A DNA stretch of 64,000 bases from Alistipes sp. (GCA_017536555.1 JAFXHE010000004.1:1-64000); one strand, 5' to 3'. Positions 25,517-33,681 are shown, counted from the first letter of the stretch. Notes: generated from the letters alone by a model not told the origin. Program-made: numbers and translations.

Positions 25517-26050
25517 ATGGAATTTAAAGAACTTATAACCAAGCGTCGCTCGACACGTCGCTACACGGGTAAACCCGTTGAGATAGAAAAGCTTCGTATA
25601 GCTATGGAGCAGGCTCTGACTGCACCATCATCAAAGAACACACGCTCAACACGTTTAATGGCGGTGACCAACCTCCAGAAGGTACACGCACTGGGCAAGA
25701 TGCGTGACTGGGGCTCAAGCCTCCTTGAAGAGGCGGGTGCTGCGATTGTCGTTTTGGGCGATGAAAGCGCAAGCCCAATGTGGCAGACAAACGCATCAAT
25801 TATGGCAACCGTGCTCCAGCTGGCACTTGTCAACCAGGGGTTGTCTACGTGCTGGGTACACGTTGGCGACTACCTGACACTCAAGGATGTTCCCGACAGC
25901 AAGACTACAGAGCAGTATGTCAAGGAGGTACTACCCTCAATACCCGAGGATTACCGCGTATGGTGCGTAATCTCGATAGGTTATGCCGACTACGTGCCCA
26001 AGCCGTTGCCCCCATACGAGGGCCCCGAGCGCATACTCTTCGACGAGTAG
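25517..26050 (+). CDS. Nitroreductase-family flavoprotein, 177 aa
   Basis: The protein shows the nitroreductase signature: MEFKELITKRRSTRRYTGKPVE at the start, ALTAPSSKNTRS, WQTNASIMATVLQLALVNQGLSTCWVHVGD and a C-terminal VISIGYAD stretch. Members bind FMN as homodimers and use NAD(P)H to reduce nitro compounds, quinones or other substrates. At 177 aa it is at the short end of the family and its substrate cannot be read. It stands alone on the plus strand, 166 bp before the flavoprotein gene. Confidence 0.88.
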   Translation: MEFKELITKRRSTRRYTGKPVEIEKLRIAMEQALTAPSSKNTRSTRLMAVTNLQKVHALGKMRDWGSSLLEEAGAAIVVLGDESASPMWQTNASIMATVLQLALVNQGLSTCWVHVGDYLTLKDVPDSKTTEQYVKEVLPSIPEDYRVWCVISIGYADYVPKPLPPYEGPERILFDE

Positions 26051-26149
26051 CCTCACGCCACCAAGCTACTACCCTACTGTGAGTCACACGCACAATAGTT
26101 GTATGCTGCTGACGGTGGGTATAACACAACTAAAATTGAGGAGCAGAGG

Positions 26150-26179
26150 TTGGATATTCCGATTTTTTGTGTACCTTCG
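26150..26179 (+). promoter_or_regulatory. Promoter of the HI0933-family flavoprotein gene
   Basis: TTG (26150-26152), 19-bp spacer, then TACCTTCG (26172-26179), one base off TAnnTTTG. Confidence 0.6.
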
Positions 26180-26216
26180 TGGGATAATTGACAATTGAAG
26201 AAAACCGACACATAGT

Positions 26217-27464
26217 ATGTACGATGTAATAGTTATAGGCGCAGGTGCTGCAGGACTTATGGCAGCAGGAACAGCTGCGATGAGTGGTCGTCAGGTACTT
26301 CTTATCGAGAAGATGGAGAAGGCTGGGCGCAAGATACGCATCACAGGTAAGGGTCGTTGCAACCTCACAAATGCGCGCCCCGCAGAGGAGTTCATCGAGA
26401 AGGTGCGCACCAATCAGGAGTTCTTCTCGGTGGCATTTGCCGAGTTCAACAACCGCGCCACGATACGTTTCTTCGAGCGCATAGGCGTAAAGCTCGACAT
26501 CGAGCGTGGCGAGCGCGTATTTCCGCACAGTGGCAAGGCGTGGGACATCGCCAATGCGTTAGTCGACTTCTGCGAGGATAAGGGTGTTAAGATTGTCTAC
26601 AAAACGTGTGTTACTGCCATCGAGACAATGAATGGCAAGGTTACGGGCGTAAGGTATCGCAATGCAAGAGGCTTTGAACGTCGTGAGGAGGCTTCACACG
26701 TAATCGTCGCAACAGGTGGCGTGAGCTACCCCTCGACAGGCTCTACGGGTGATGGATACGACTTTGCAGCATCCGTAGGACACAACATCGAGCCAGTACG
26801 TCCATCGCTAACACCCCTCGTAACATCGCACCCACAGAAGGAGTACCTCAACGGACTATTGCTTAAGAACGTAGGCGCAAAGCTATACATTGACAACGAG
26901 TTACGCCAGGAGGAGTTTGGCGAGTTAGGTTTCTCGGAGCGAGGCATAGAGGGTGCTGTGGCACTACGCTTAAGCCGTGATGTGGTGGATGCCATAATAG
27001 ACGAGCGCAAGGTGAAGATTGTAGTAGACCTCAAGCCTGCACTCGACGAGGAGACGCTGCTGGCACGCATCGAGCGCGAGATTGCCGAGATGTCGCCATC
27101 GGAGTTCTTCGCGGAGCTGCTGCGAAAGCTCGTTCCCAAGCAACTCGTAGTACCCTTGGCAAAAGAGGTTGACTTCCACTCAAAGACATACGTCAGCAAG
27201 CTGACAGAGGCAGAGAAACTACGCCTTGTAAAGATACTCAAGGGTATGGTATTCCCCATTGTGGACTATGCCCCATTCCAGTATGCTATAGTCACAGCGG
27301 GTGGCGTAGACTGCTCGGAGGTAAATAGGTACACTATGCAGTCAGAGAGGGTCGAAGGACTATATTTTGCTGGCGAGGTGCTCGACATAGACGCCAACAC
27401 AGGCGGCTACAATATGCAGATAGCATTCTCAACAGGACGTTTAGCAGGACAGCTCAAGAAGTAA
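26217..27464 (+). CDS. HI0933/BaiN-family FAD-dependent oxidoreductase, 415 aa
   Basis: The N-terminal FAD-binding motif VIGAGAAGLMAAGTAA is followed by the family hallmark GRKIRITGKGRCNLTNA, then GERVFPHSGKAWDIANALVDF, HVIVATGGVSYPSTGSTGDGY, TPLVTSHPQ and C-terminal VTAGGVDCSEVNRYTMQS, GLYFAGEVLDIDANTGGYNMQIAFSTG. These are the features of the HI0933-like flavoproteins, a group that includes the bile-acid dehydrogenase-like BaiN, but most members have no known substrate. The full length agrees with the family. The 170-aa gene follows after 4 bp, so the two are cotranscribed. Confidence 0.88.
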   Translation: MYDVIVIGAGAAGLMAAGTAAMSGRQVLLIEKMEKAGRKIRITGKGRCNLTNARPAEEFIEKVRTNQEFFSVAFAEFNNRATIRFFERIGVKLDIERGERVFPHSGKAWDIANALVDFCEDKGVKIVYKTCVTAIETMNGKVTGVRYRNARGFERREEASHVIVATGGVSYPSTGSTGDGYDFAASVGHNIEPVRPSLTPLVTSHPQKEYLNGLLLKNVGAKLYIDNELRQEEFGELGFSERGIEGAVALRLSRDVVDAIIDERKVKIVVDLKPALDEETLLARIEREIAEMSPSEFFAELLRKLVPKQLVVPLAKEVDFHSKTYVSKLTEAEKLRLVKILKGMVFPIVDYAPFQYAIVTAGGVDCSEVNRYTMQSERVEGLYFAGEVLDIDANTGGYNMQIAFSTGRLAGQLKK

Positions 27465-27468
27465 CAAT

Positions 27469-27981
27469 ATGAAACGCTCGGGACGAACACTCAAACAGAG
27501 GTTATATGGGTTGCGCCACCTGCCATCGCGCATACGCCGAATGCGATATTTTCGCGGCCACGGCGTACATTCGCCATACATCTATGATATTGTTCGTCAC
27601 GTATTTATGCGCTCGACATTCACCGACGACGACAACCCTCTGTACGACGCTCTTGTGCAGCACGACATAGTAGGCAAGCGTGCCATTCAGCTACAAAACC
27701 TGATGCGTCATTGCAAATATACGACTTGGGCAATAGATAATCTCACAGTGGCAGATATGCTCATCGTAACGCTCGACACCAAGTACCCACAACTTGAGCA
27801 GTACGCGGCATTTGCACGCGAAAACGGCATTACGCTCTGCATAATGAACCCATACAACAATGCTCATCGCTGGGAGGTGTGCAAGGGTATCATAGAGAGC
27901 CACCCCTCGACAACTGTCGACAACAGAGGCTATCTGCTTATTTTCAACAACCACCTGCCAAAGCAGCGATTTAGGCTATAA
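27469..27981 (+). CDS. Shortened methyltransferase-like protein, 170 aa
   Basis: The N-terminus RMRYFRGHGVHSPYIYDIVRHVF matches a Bacteroidales protein type that starts with RGHGVHSP and continues into a SAM-dependent methyltransferase fold, usually of about 230-270 aa. Here the glycine-rich SAM-binding loop of the core is not visible and the protein is much shorter. The C-terminal GYLLIFNNHLPKQRFRL resembles the end of the longer relatives. I infer an internal deletion or a specialised remnant; the family assignment is by eye and may be wrong. It starts 4 bp after the flavoprotein gene. Confidence 0.55.
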   Translation: MKRSGRTLKQRLYGLRHLPSRIRRMRYFRGHGVHSPYIYDIVRHVFMRSTFTDDDNPLYDALVQHDIVGKRAIQLQNLMRHCKYTTWAIDNLTVADMLIVTLDTKYPQLEQYAAFARENGITLCIMNPYNNAHRWEVCKGIIESHPSTTVDNRGYLLIFNNHLPKQRFRL

Positions 27982-28015
27982 CAGCAAAGTTTTACACTGT
28001 AACAATCAATACATT

Positions 28016-28576
28016 ATGAAGATATATACCAAGACGGGTGATGACGGCACAACATCGCTAATTGGCGGTGAGCGCGTCAAGAAGTATGATATACGTGTCG
28101 AGGCATACGGCACAGTGGACGAGCTAACGGCATATATAGCCCTTCTCGCCGACAAGCTCATTGATGACGAGCGCACAGAGGCACTTGTGGACGAATTACA
28201 GAGGATAGAGTGTCGCCTAATGTCGGTGGCAGCACTTCTCGCTGTGGGCAAAGGTGGCGAGGGTAAGATTGAGCCTATTGCCGAGGAGCATATAGAGGAG
28301 TTGGAGCGGGCGATAGACCGTATGCAGGAGGAGTTAAAGCCCATAACAAAGTTCACCATACCTGGGGGACACCGCGCCTGCTCACTATGTCACGTATGTC
28401 GCACAGTGTGCCGACGTGCCGAGCGTGCCGCGCTGCGTGCCATAGATAGCGACCATACGTCAAAGATTGATCGTAGCGCAACAAGGTATCTAAACCGCCT
28501 GTCAGACTACCTATACACGCTCGGAAGAGTGCTCACAGAGCGATTAAAGGTAGAAGAGGTGCTATGGATACCGTAG
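28016..28576 (+). CDS. PduO-type corrinoid adenosyltransferase, 186 aa
   Basis: The N-terminus MKIYTKTGDDGTTSLIGGERVKK carries the ATP-binding motif TKTGDxGxTSL of PduO-type enzymes. Later come YGTVDELTAYI, the helical bundle, and FTIPGGHRACSLCHVCRTVCRRAER, corresponding to the conserved PGG...H.ARTVCRRAER region. The enzyme transfers adenosine from ATP to cob(I)alamin, giving adenosylcobalamin. Three cysteines around the HVCRTVC segment are more than usual. It stands 34 bp after the methyltransferase-like gene on the same strand. Confidence 0.88.
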   Translation: MKIYTKTGDDGTTSLIGGERVKKYDIRVEAYGTVDELTAYIALLADKLIDDERTEALVDELQRIECRLMSVAALLAVGKGGEGKIEPIAEEHIEELERAIDRMQEELKPITKFTIPGGHRACSLCHVCRTVCRRAERAALRAIDSDHTSKIDRSATRYLNRLSDYLYTLGRVLTERLKVEEVLWIP

Positions 28577-28626
28577 TCGTTGTAGGTCAAGATGTTTGAC
28601 AATCAAACATTTTCTTCAAGTTACTA

Positions 28627-28655
28627 TTGCATAATTAATTTTTTTTATAACTTTG
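28627..28655 (+). promoter_or_regulatory. Promoter of the DUF2795 gene
   Basis: TTG (28627-28629), an 18-bp spacer and TAACTTTG (28648-28655) form a good Bacteroidota promoter. The transcript start near 28661 leaves a leader of about 185 nt, which contains the 9-bp repeats at 28687-28722. Confidence 0.7.
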
Positions 28656-28686
28656 CGCACAAAAATTCCCCAGACCTCGTTATAAG

Positions 28687-28722
28687 TGGCAGAGGTGGCA
28701 GAGGTGGCAGAGGTGGCAGAGA
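28687..28722 (+). repeat. 9-bp tandem repeat TGGCAGAGG, 4 units
   Basis: TGGCAGAGG is repeated at 28687, 28696 and 28705, with a fourth copy TGGCAGAGA at 28714. It sits inside the 5' leader of the DUF2795 gene. Repeat number could vary by slippage. No gene lies in 28577-28845. Confidence 0.85.
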
Positions 28723-28845
28723 GAGCAGAGGATGCAGATAAAGAGTGCCGATGGGGCAGAGAGTGCGCCACGTAAGCCAACCATCTGTTAAATGCTACGA
28801 GTGATATGCGTGAATGATATAAATAACTAAAAAAGAATAACGAAT

Positions 28846-29067
28846 ATGTATTGGACACTTGAACTTGCATCGAAACTTGAGGATGCACCATGGCCCGCAA
28901 CAAAAGAGGAGCTTATCGACTACGCAGTACGCTCGGGCGCACCTCTTGAGGTATTGGAGAATCTTCAGGAGATTGAGGACGAGGGCGACATCTACGAGTC
29001 TATCGAGGACATCTGGCCCGACTACCCCTCAAAGGACGACTTCTTCTTCGACGAGGAGGAGTATTAA
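28846..29067 (+). CDS. DUF2795-like small acidic protein, 73 aa
   Basis: The protein begins MYWTLELASKLEDAPWPATKEELIDYAVRSGAP and continues EVLENLQEIEDEGDIYESIEDIWPDYPSKDDFFFDEEEY. This matches the short DUF2795 proteins of Bacteroidales: an N-terminal helical pair followed by a very acidic tail. Function is unknown in this family. It has its own promoter with a long leader and a terminator at 29101-29131. The final nucleotides (gacgaggaggagtattaa) recur exactly in the hairpin at 30861-30891 downstream of the LRR gene. Confidence 0.8.
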   Translation: MYWTLELASKLEDAPWPATKEELIDYAVRSGAPLEVLENLQEIEDEGDIYESIEDIWPDYPSKDDFFFDEEEY

Positions 29068-29100
29068 AAGATTTTATCAGCCAACCTGCTGATAATCAAG

Positions 29101-29131
29101 AGAGAAGCAAGGAATATAGACTTGTTTCTCT
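29101..29131 (+). terminator. Terminator of the DUF2795 gene
   Basis: AGAGAAGCAAG (29101-29111) pairs with CTTGTTTCTCT (29121-29131) with one G-T pair, then eight T residues. Confidence 0.8.
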
Positions 29132-29258
29132 TTTTTTTATTTCTATCATTACCACTCCGCAACCCTTGTTCTACACTATCTTCGGTGGGGTTGGAAAAAT
29201 TTTCTTGTCTATTTTCTGATTCTTTTGTGAATCCTCTTACATATTAAAAATAAATCAC

Positions 29259-29266
29259 TACCTTTG
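29259..29266 (+). promoter_or_regulatory. -7 box of the LRR protein gene
   Basis: TACCTTTG, 30 bp before the ATG. No clear TTG is found 19-22 bp upstream. Confidence 0.5.
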
Positions 29267-29296
29267 TGTAAATGATAATAAAATGCTGACACGACT

Positions 29297-30757
29297 ATGG
29301 CAAAACTTATCTCCGCAGACTTAACAAATAATACACTTTGTATCCTTGAATACACTACTACTGATGGGCAAATGCTATCATTTAAGGAAGATGCGTTTGA
29401 TGCAAAAATAGTGTCACACACCTATACAGATATTGGTAAGGTTATCTTTGATAAACCTATTACCAGGATTGGAGATTGGGCATTCTCTTGGTGCAAAAGC
29501 CTTACAAATGTGACAATCCCCGATAGCGTAACGACGATTGGAAGTAGTGCATTCAAGTCTTGCACCAGCCTTACAAGTGTGACTATTCCCGATAGCGTAA
29601 CGACGATTGGAGAGGGGGCATTCTCTGATTGCGACAGCCTTACAAGTGTGACTATCCCCAATAGCGTAACGACGATTGGAAAGTATGCATTCTATTATTG
29701 CAACAGCCTTACAAGTGTGACTATTGGAAATGACGTAACGACGATTGGAGAGTGGGCATTCTATAAATGCACCAGCCTTACAAGTGTGACTATTGGAAAT
29801 AGCGTAACGACAATTGGAGAGGGGGCATTCTCTGATTGCGACAGCCTTACAAGTGTCATTATCCCCGATAGCGTAACGACGATTGGAGATAGTGCATTCA
29901 GGTCTTGCGACAGCCTTACAAGTGTGAATATTCCTAATAGCGTAACGACGATTGGAAATGGTGCATTCCGTTATTGCACCAGCCTTACAAGTGTGACTAT
30001 TCCCGATAGCGTAACGACGATTGGAGATAGTGCATTCTATGAGTGTAGCAGACTTACAAGTGTGACTATTGGCAATGGCGTAACGACGATTGGAGAGTGG
30101 GCATTCTATCTTTGCAAGAGTCTTAAAGAATTTAAGGGTAAATTTGCTGCTGATGGTGGGCGTTGTTTGATTATTGATGGAGTGCTAAATGCTTTTGTTT
30201 TGGGTTGTGGTGTTACGCAATATACTATTCCCGATAGCGTAACGACGATTGGAAAGAGTGCATTCTCTGAGTGCAAAAGCCTTACAAGTGTGACTATTGG
30301 AAATAGCGTAACGACGATTGGAGAGTGGGCATTCTATAAATGCACCAGCCTTACAAGTGTCATTATTCCCGATAGCGTAACGACGATTAGATATGCTGCA
30401 TTCTGGCTTTGCAACAGCCTTACAAGTGTGACTATTCCCAATAGCGTAACAACTATTGGAGATAGGGCATTCGATGGTTGCAACAGCCTTACAAGTGTGA
30501 CTATCCCCGATAGCGTAACAACGATTGGAGATTCGGCATTCGAAGATTGCAAAGGTCTTACAAGTGTGACTATTGGAAAAAGCGTTAGTGAGATAGGCAA
30601 GGAAGCATTTAAGGGTTGTAATATAGACACAATAGTATGTTGTCCTAAAATACCACCAAAGATTAACGACTCATTCGGGAAATTTGAAAATCTGATTATT
30701 TCAACTGGTTGCGAGGAGGCATATGCTAACTCTGATTGGGGACAGTATCTTGAGTAA
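29297..30757 (+). CDS. BspA-type leucine-rich repeat protein, 486 aa, no export signal
   Basis: From about residue 56 to 440 the protein is a series of about 16 LRRs of 23 residues with the pattern VTTIGxxAFxxCxSLTSVTIPxS. The repeats are interrupted once (residues about 280-310) by FKGKFAADGGRCLIIDGVLNAF, the usual BspA-family insert. The N-terminus MAKLISADLTNNTLCILEY is not a signal peptide and no C-terminal sorting domain is seen, so the protein is probably cytosolic or exported by an unrecognised route. BspA-type proteins usually bind host or partner proteins. The repeats are close to identical at the DNA level (69-bp period), a recent or ongoing expansion. The short N-terminal domain resembles none I know. 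Confidence 0.88.
   Translation: MAKLISADLTNNTLCILEYTTTDGQMLSFKEDAFDAKIVSHTYTDIGKVIFDKPITRIGDWAFSWCKSLTNVTIPDSVTTIGSSAFKSCTSLTSVTIPDSVTTIGEGAFSDCDSLTSVTIPNSVTTIGKYAFYYCNSLTSVTIGNDVTTIGEWAFYKCTSLTSVTIGNSVTTIGEGAFSDCDSLTSVIIPDSVTTIGDSAFRSCDSLTSVNIPNSVTTIGNGAFRYCTSLTSVTIPDSVTTIGDSAFYECSRLTSVTIGNGVTTIGEWAFYLCKSLKEFKGKFAADGGRCLIIDGVLNAFVLGCGVTQYTIPDSVTTIGKSAFSECKSLTSVTIGNSVTTIGEWAFYKCTSLTSVIIPDSVTTIRYAAFWLCNSLTSVTIPNSVTTIGDRAFDGCNSLTSVTIPDSVTTIGDSAFEDCKGLTSVTIGKSVSEIGKEAFKGCNIDTIVCCPKIPPKINDSFGKFENLIISTGCEEAYANSDWGQYLE
29480..30590 (+). repeat. 69-bp tandem coding repeats within the LRR gene
   Basis: Segments such as CTTACAAGTGTGACTATT and AGCGTAACGACGATTGGA recur every 69 bp, often unchanged, over more than 1 kb. 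Assembly collapse or strain-to-strain changes in repeat number are possible. Confidence 0.9.
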
Positions 30758-30860
30758 GTCGCAATATAACAAGTAAAAGAGATAATATAAAACCAAATAA
30801 ACTTATATATAAACTTGTACGACATAAAATAGATACTAATACTCAACGACTTACAAACTC

Positions 30861-30891
30861 TTAATACTCCTTTGACGAGGAGGAGTATTAA
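30861..30891. other. Perfect 11-bp hairpin downstream of the LRR gene
   Basis: TTAATACTCCT (30861-30871) pairs with AGGAGTATTAA (30881-30891) around a 9-nt loop. The right half together with part of the loop repeats the last 18 nt of the DUF2795 gene exactly. No T-tract follows immediately. Confidence 0.6.
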
Positions 30892-30928
30892 TATCCCGAA
30901 GGCTGCGGATTGGCAGTGAGCAACACTT

Positions 30929-30956
30929 AACCTCCCTAAAACGGGAGGTTTTTTTA
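30929..30956 (+). terminator. Terminator before the deaminase gene
   Basis: AACCTCCC (30929-30936) pairs with GGGAGGTT (30943-30950) around a 6-nt loop, followed by a T-tract. It ends transcripts reading rightward from the LRR gene. The 290-bp gap 30758-31047 holds this, the 11-bp hairpin and the next promoter. Confidence 0.85.
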
Positions 30957-31001
30957 TGCTATAAGGGAGAACAAAACATAGGCGATAACCGAGTTTTTTT
31001 G

Positions 31002-31009
31002 TATATTTG
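31002..31009 (+). promoter_or_regulatory. -7 box of the deaminase operon
   Basis: TATATTTG, 38 bp before the deaminase ATG. No convincing -33 element. Confidence 0.5.
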
Positions 31010-31047
31010 CTCGGAATTTGCACATAACAACCTAAATTAGGTTTACA

Positions 31048-31563
31048 ATGATGGTAGATAAGCAAAATGGACTACCCGAGATAACAAACTTCTCGGAGGA
31101 AGATAGACACTTTATGGAGATGGCTATTGAGCTGTCAATAAAGAATATAGACGAGGGCGGAGGTCCCTTTGGTGCGGTGATTGTGCGCGACGGCAAGTAC
31201 ATCGCCTCGGGTGCAAATCGCGTAGTACCAAACAACGACCCTACGGCACACGCCGAGGTAACAGCGATACGCAACGCCTGCCGCGAGCTAAACACATTCT
31301 CGCTCGAGGGATGCACGGTATACACCTCGTGTGAGCCGTGTCCGATGTGTTTGAGCGCGCTCTACTGGGCGGGTATAGAGCGTATATGCTATGCCAACAC
31401 CAAGCGCGATGCCGCAGCAATAGAGTTCGACGACTCGTTTATATACGACCAGCTGCGCCTCGACTATGACCGCCGCACGATACACTGCGAGCACTTTATG
31501 CGCGACGAGGCACTCGCAGCATTCCGCAAATGGAACGACAAACTCGACAAGGTTGAATACTAA
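31048..31563 (+). CDS. Nucleoside/purine deaminase (guanine deaminase-like, CDA fold), 171 aa
   Basis: Zinc-dependent cytidine deaminase fold: GGPFGAVIVRDGKYIASGANRV, the catalytic HAE (TAHAEVTAIR), and the zinc-binding PCxxC (SCEPCPMCLSALYWAG). The C-terminal ERICYANTKRDAAAIEFDDSFIYDQL resembles guanine deaminases of the GuaD type rather than tRNA adenosine deaminases. The likely reaction is guanine to xanthine. It precedes, after 15 bp, a GDPD gene and an NCS2-type purine/xanthine permease, and purA follows, so a role in purine salvage fits. Two Met codons are adjacent at the start. Confidence 0.82.
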   Translation: MMVDKQNGLPEITNFSEEDRHFMEMAIELSIKNIDEGGGPFGAVIVRDGKYIASGANRVVPNNDPTAHAEVTAIRNACRELNTFSLEGCTVYTSCEPCPMCLSALYWAGIERICYANTKRDAAAIEFDDSFIYDQLRLDYDRRTIHCEHFMRDEALAAFRKWNDKLDKVEY

Positions 31564-31578
31564 CCCCAACGCCATTAG

Positions 31579-32367
31579 ATGAAGAGCCTTAAATACTTGA
31601 TAATGCTACTGTTGACGCTCTCGTTGGAGGGTGTGTCGGCACAATGTATCGTAGCACATCGCGGCTTTCACTCTGCCGACGATGCTGTGCAGAACTCAAT
31701 AGCGGCACTCGACGCGGCACAGCGCGCAAAGATTGATGCCTCGGAGTGCGATGTCAACATATCGCGTGACGGCAAGCTAATAGTGGCACACGGCCCAGAG
31801 CACAGGTCGGGCGACAGCATCGTGCGCATAGACCAGACGACGTTTGATGCTCTTCGCGCAATGCCGCTTGCCAATGGCGAGACACCGCCAACATTTGATG
31901 AGTACTTAGTGCAAGCGAGCAAGAGCAGCGACACAAAGCTTATCGTTGAGCTTAAATCACAGCAAAACTCCGAGTTAGAGAGCACGATGACTCGATTGGT
32001 ATTAGATGAGTTGGCGCAGCGCGCGATGCAGCACGAGGTGATATACATCTCTTTTAGCCGCCACATCTGCTCGATGATTGCGCAGGAGTTACCCACAGCA
32101 ACCGTGCTCTACCTCAACGGCGACCTTACACCCGACGAGGCACACGCCCTCGCATATAGCGGCATAAACTACCACATAAGCGTTTTGCGCAACAACACCT
32201 CGTGGATAGCTCGCGCCCACGAGTTAGGTATGAGAGTGGGTGTATGGACGGTTAACGGGCGTGACGATGCCGTGTGGTGCATTGAGAATGATATAGATTA
32301 CATAACAAGCGACGACCCGATGATGATACGCGACGTTATACAGGCGTCGAAGCAAACAACTAACTAA
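31579..32367 (+). CDS. Exported glycerophosphodiester phosphodiesterase family protein, 262 aa
   Basis: Signal peptide MKSLKYLIMLLLTLSLEGVSAQ is followed by the GDPD fold: IVAHRGFHSADDAVQNS, ASECDVNISRDGKLIVAHGPEH (metal-binding Glu/Asp and His), DTKLIVELKSQQNS, and C-terminal GMRVGVWTVNGRDDAVWCIENDIDYITSDDP. The enzyme would cleave glycerophosphodiesters in the periplasm to glycerol phosphate and an alcohol. It is wedged between a deaminase gene (15 bp) and an NCS2 permease gene (10 bp). The neighbours suggest a purine-related unit, but the GDPD link is not obvious. Confidence 0.87.
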   Translation: MKSLKYLIMLLLTLSLEGVSAQCIVAHRGFHSADDAVQNSIAALDAAQRAKIDASECDVNISRDGKLIVAHGPEHRSGDSIVRIDQTTFDALRAMPLANGETPPTFDEYLVQASKSSDTKLIVELKSQQNSELESTMTRLVLDELAQRAMQHEVIYISFSRHICSMIAQELPTATVLYLNGDLTPDEAHALAYSGINYHISVLRNNTSWIARAHELGMRVGVWTVNGRDDAVWCIENDIDYITSDDPMMIRDVIQASKQTTN

Positions 32368-32377
32368 ATTAGGTACT

Positions 32378-33649
32378 ATGCAGTTAAAATACAATGTTAA
32401 TGACCGTCTGCCCGCGTGGCAGCTTGCAGGCTACTCCCTACAATGGTTTGTGCTGGCTGTGGCTGTTGTCTCAACGAGCGTCTTTGTAGCTACGGGCACA
32501 CCCGCCGAAAAGCTATTTTATGCGCAAAAGCTATTTGCCGTGATGGGTATAACGGGCATAATACAGATAATCTGGGGACACCGACTACCACTTGTGACAG
32601 GCCCTGCCGCAGTACTACTCGTGGGCGTTATATCGTCACTCAAGGCAGGTGGCGACACCTCGGCAATATACTCGTCGATAGCCATTGGTGGCGCACTCAT
32701 ATCACTGCTCACGCTCGGAGGGCTTATGCGCTACGTGCAGCGACTCTTCACACCGCGTATCGTCGTTGTGATACTTATGCTCATAGCCTTCACGCTATCA
32801 CCCGTAATATCTAACCTTATCTTCGTGCCACAGCCTGCCGAGGGCGAGCACCTCTTCGGTCTAATCTTCGCCATTGCAGCAACATTAGTGATGGTTGCAC
32901 TAAACAAGGTGTTCAAGGGTGTTGCCAAGAGCCTCATCATACCATTGGCACTTATTGTGGGTAGCGTCATCTACTACGCAATATATCCTACCGACATTGC
33001 ATCGGAGAGTGCCGCTTCGTGGCGCGGTATGCTTATAGAGGACTTCACGCTCGATTGGGGTATGGTCGTAGCATTTGTTATATGCTACATCGCACTTCTC
33101 ATAAATGATATCGGCTCTATCGAGTCGCTCGGTGCAATGCTCAAGGTGGAGGATATGCCACAGCGTATGAAACGTGGCGTGCGCACTACTGGCGTGATGA
33201 ATATTATATCTGGCGCGATGGGTGTACTCGGGCCTGTAAACTACTCGATGAGCCCAGGCATAATCGCCTCAACGGGATGTGCCTCACGCTGGGCGTTAAT
33301 ACCTGCTTGCGCGGCATTGGTGCTTTGCGCACTCTCGCCCGACATTATATGGATACTCTCCAATATACCTAACCCTGTGATAGGTACTATTATGCTCTAC
33401 TTGATGGGTACGCAGGTAGCCGCAGGTATGGAGATGGCACACACAACAGGCTCGGCACGCACCTTTGGCGATGCGCTGACAATAGGTCTACCACTTATGG
33501 TGGCGATGCTCTTTACGGCACTTCCTATGGGTGTTGTTCCGCAGATACTACAGCCACTGATGGGTAACGGCTTTGCGATGGGTGTTATCACGGTTATCAT
33601 AATGGAGCACATAATAAACCGAAGCAGCAGTAAGCAAGAGCATAAATAG
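32378..33649 (+). CDS. NCS2-family uracil/xanthine permease, 423 aa
   Basis: The protein is a polytopic membrane protein (about 12-14 hydrophobic segments) starting YNVNDRLPAWQLAGYSLQWFVL. It has LVTGPAAVLLVGVISSL, the characteristic INDIGSIESLGAMLKVEDMPQRMKRGVRTTGVMN region and GPVNYSMSPGIIASTGCASR, matching nucleobase-cation symporter 2 permeases. Such carriers import xanthine, uric acid or uracil. It follows the GDPD gene and is cotranscribed with the deaminase, suggesting uptake of a purine base that the deaminase processes. Substrate is inferred from context only. Confidence 0.88.
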   Translation: MQLKYNVNDRLPAWQLAGYSLQWFVLAVAVVSTSVFVATGTPAEKLFYAQKLFAVMGITGIIQIIWGHRLPLVTGPAAVLLVGVISSLKAGGDTSAIYSSIAIGGALISLLTLGGLMRYVQRLFTPRIVVVILMLIAFTLSPVISNLIFVPQPAEGEHLFGLIFAIAATLVMVALNKVFKGVAKSLIIPLALIVGSVIYYAIYPTDIASESAASWRGMLIEDFTLDWGMVVAFVICYIALLINDIGSIESLGAMLKVEDMPQRMKRGVRTTGVMNIISGAMGVLGPVNYSMSPGIIASTGCASRWALIPACAALVLCALSPDIIWILSNIPNPVIGTIMLYLMGTQVAAGMEMAHTTGSARTFGDALTIGLPLMVAMLFTALPMGVVPQILQPLMGNGFAMGVITVIIMEHIINRSSSKQEHK

Positions 33650-33681
33650 TTTACAAACTGTTGATAAATTAGCCACTTTGA

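Noticed and set aside
29480..30590. CRISPR array
   Set aside because: The regular repeats encode a continuous LRR protein with a 69-bp period and no unrelated spacers.
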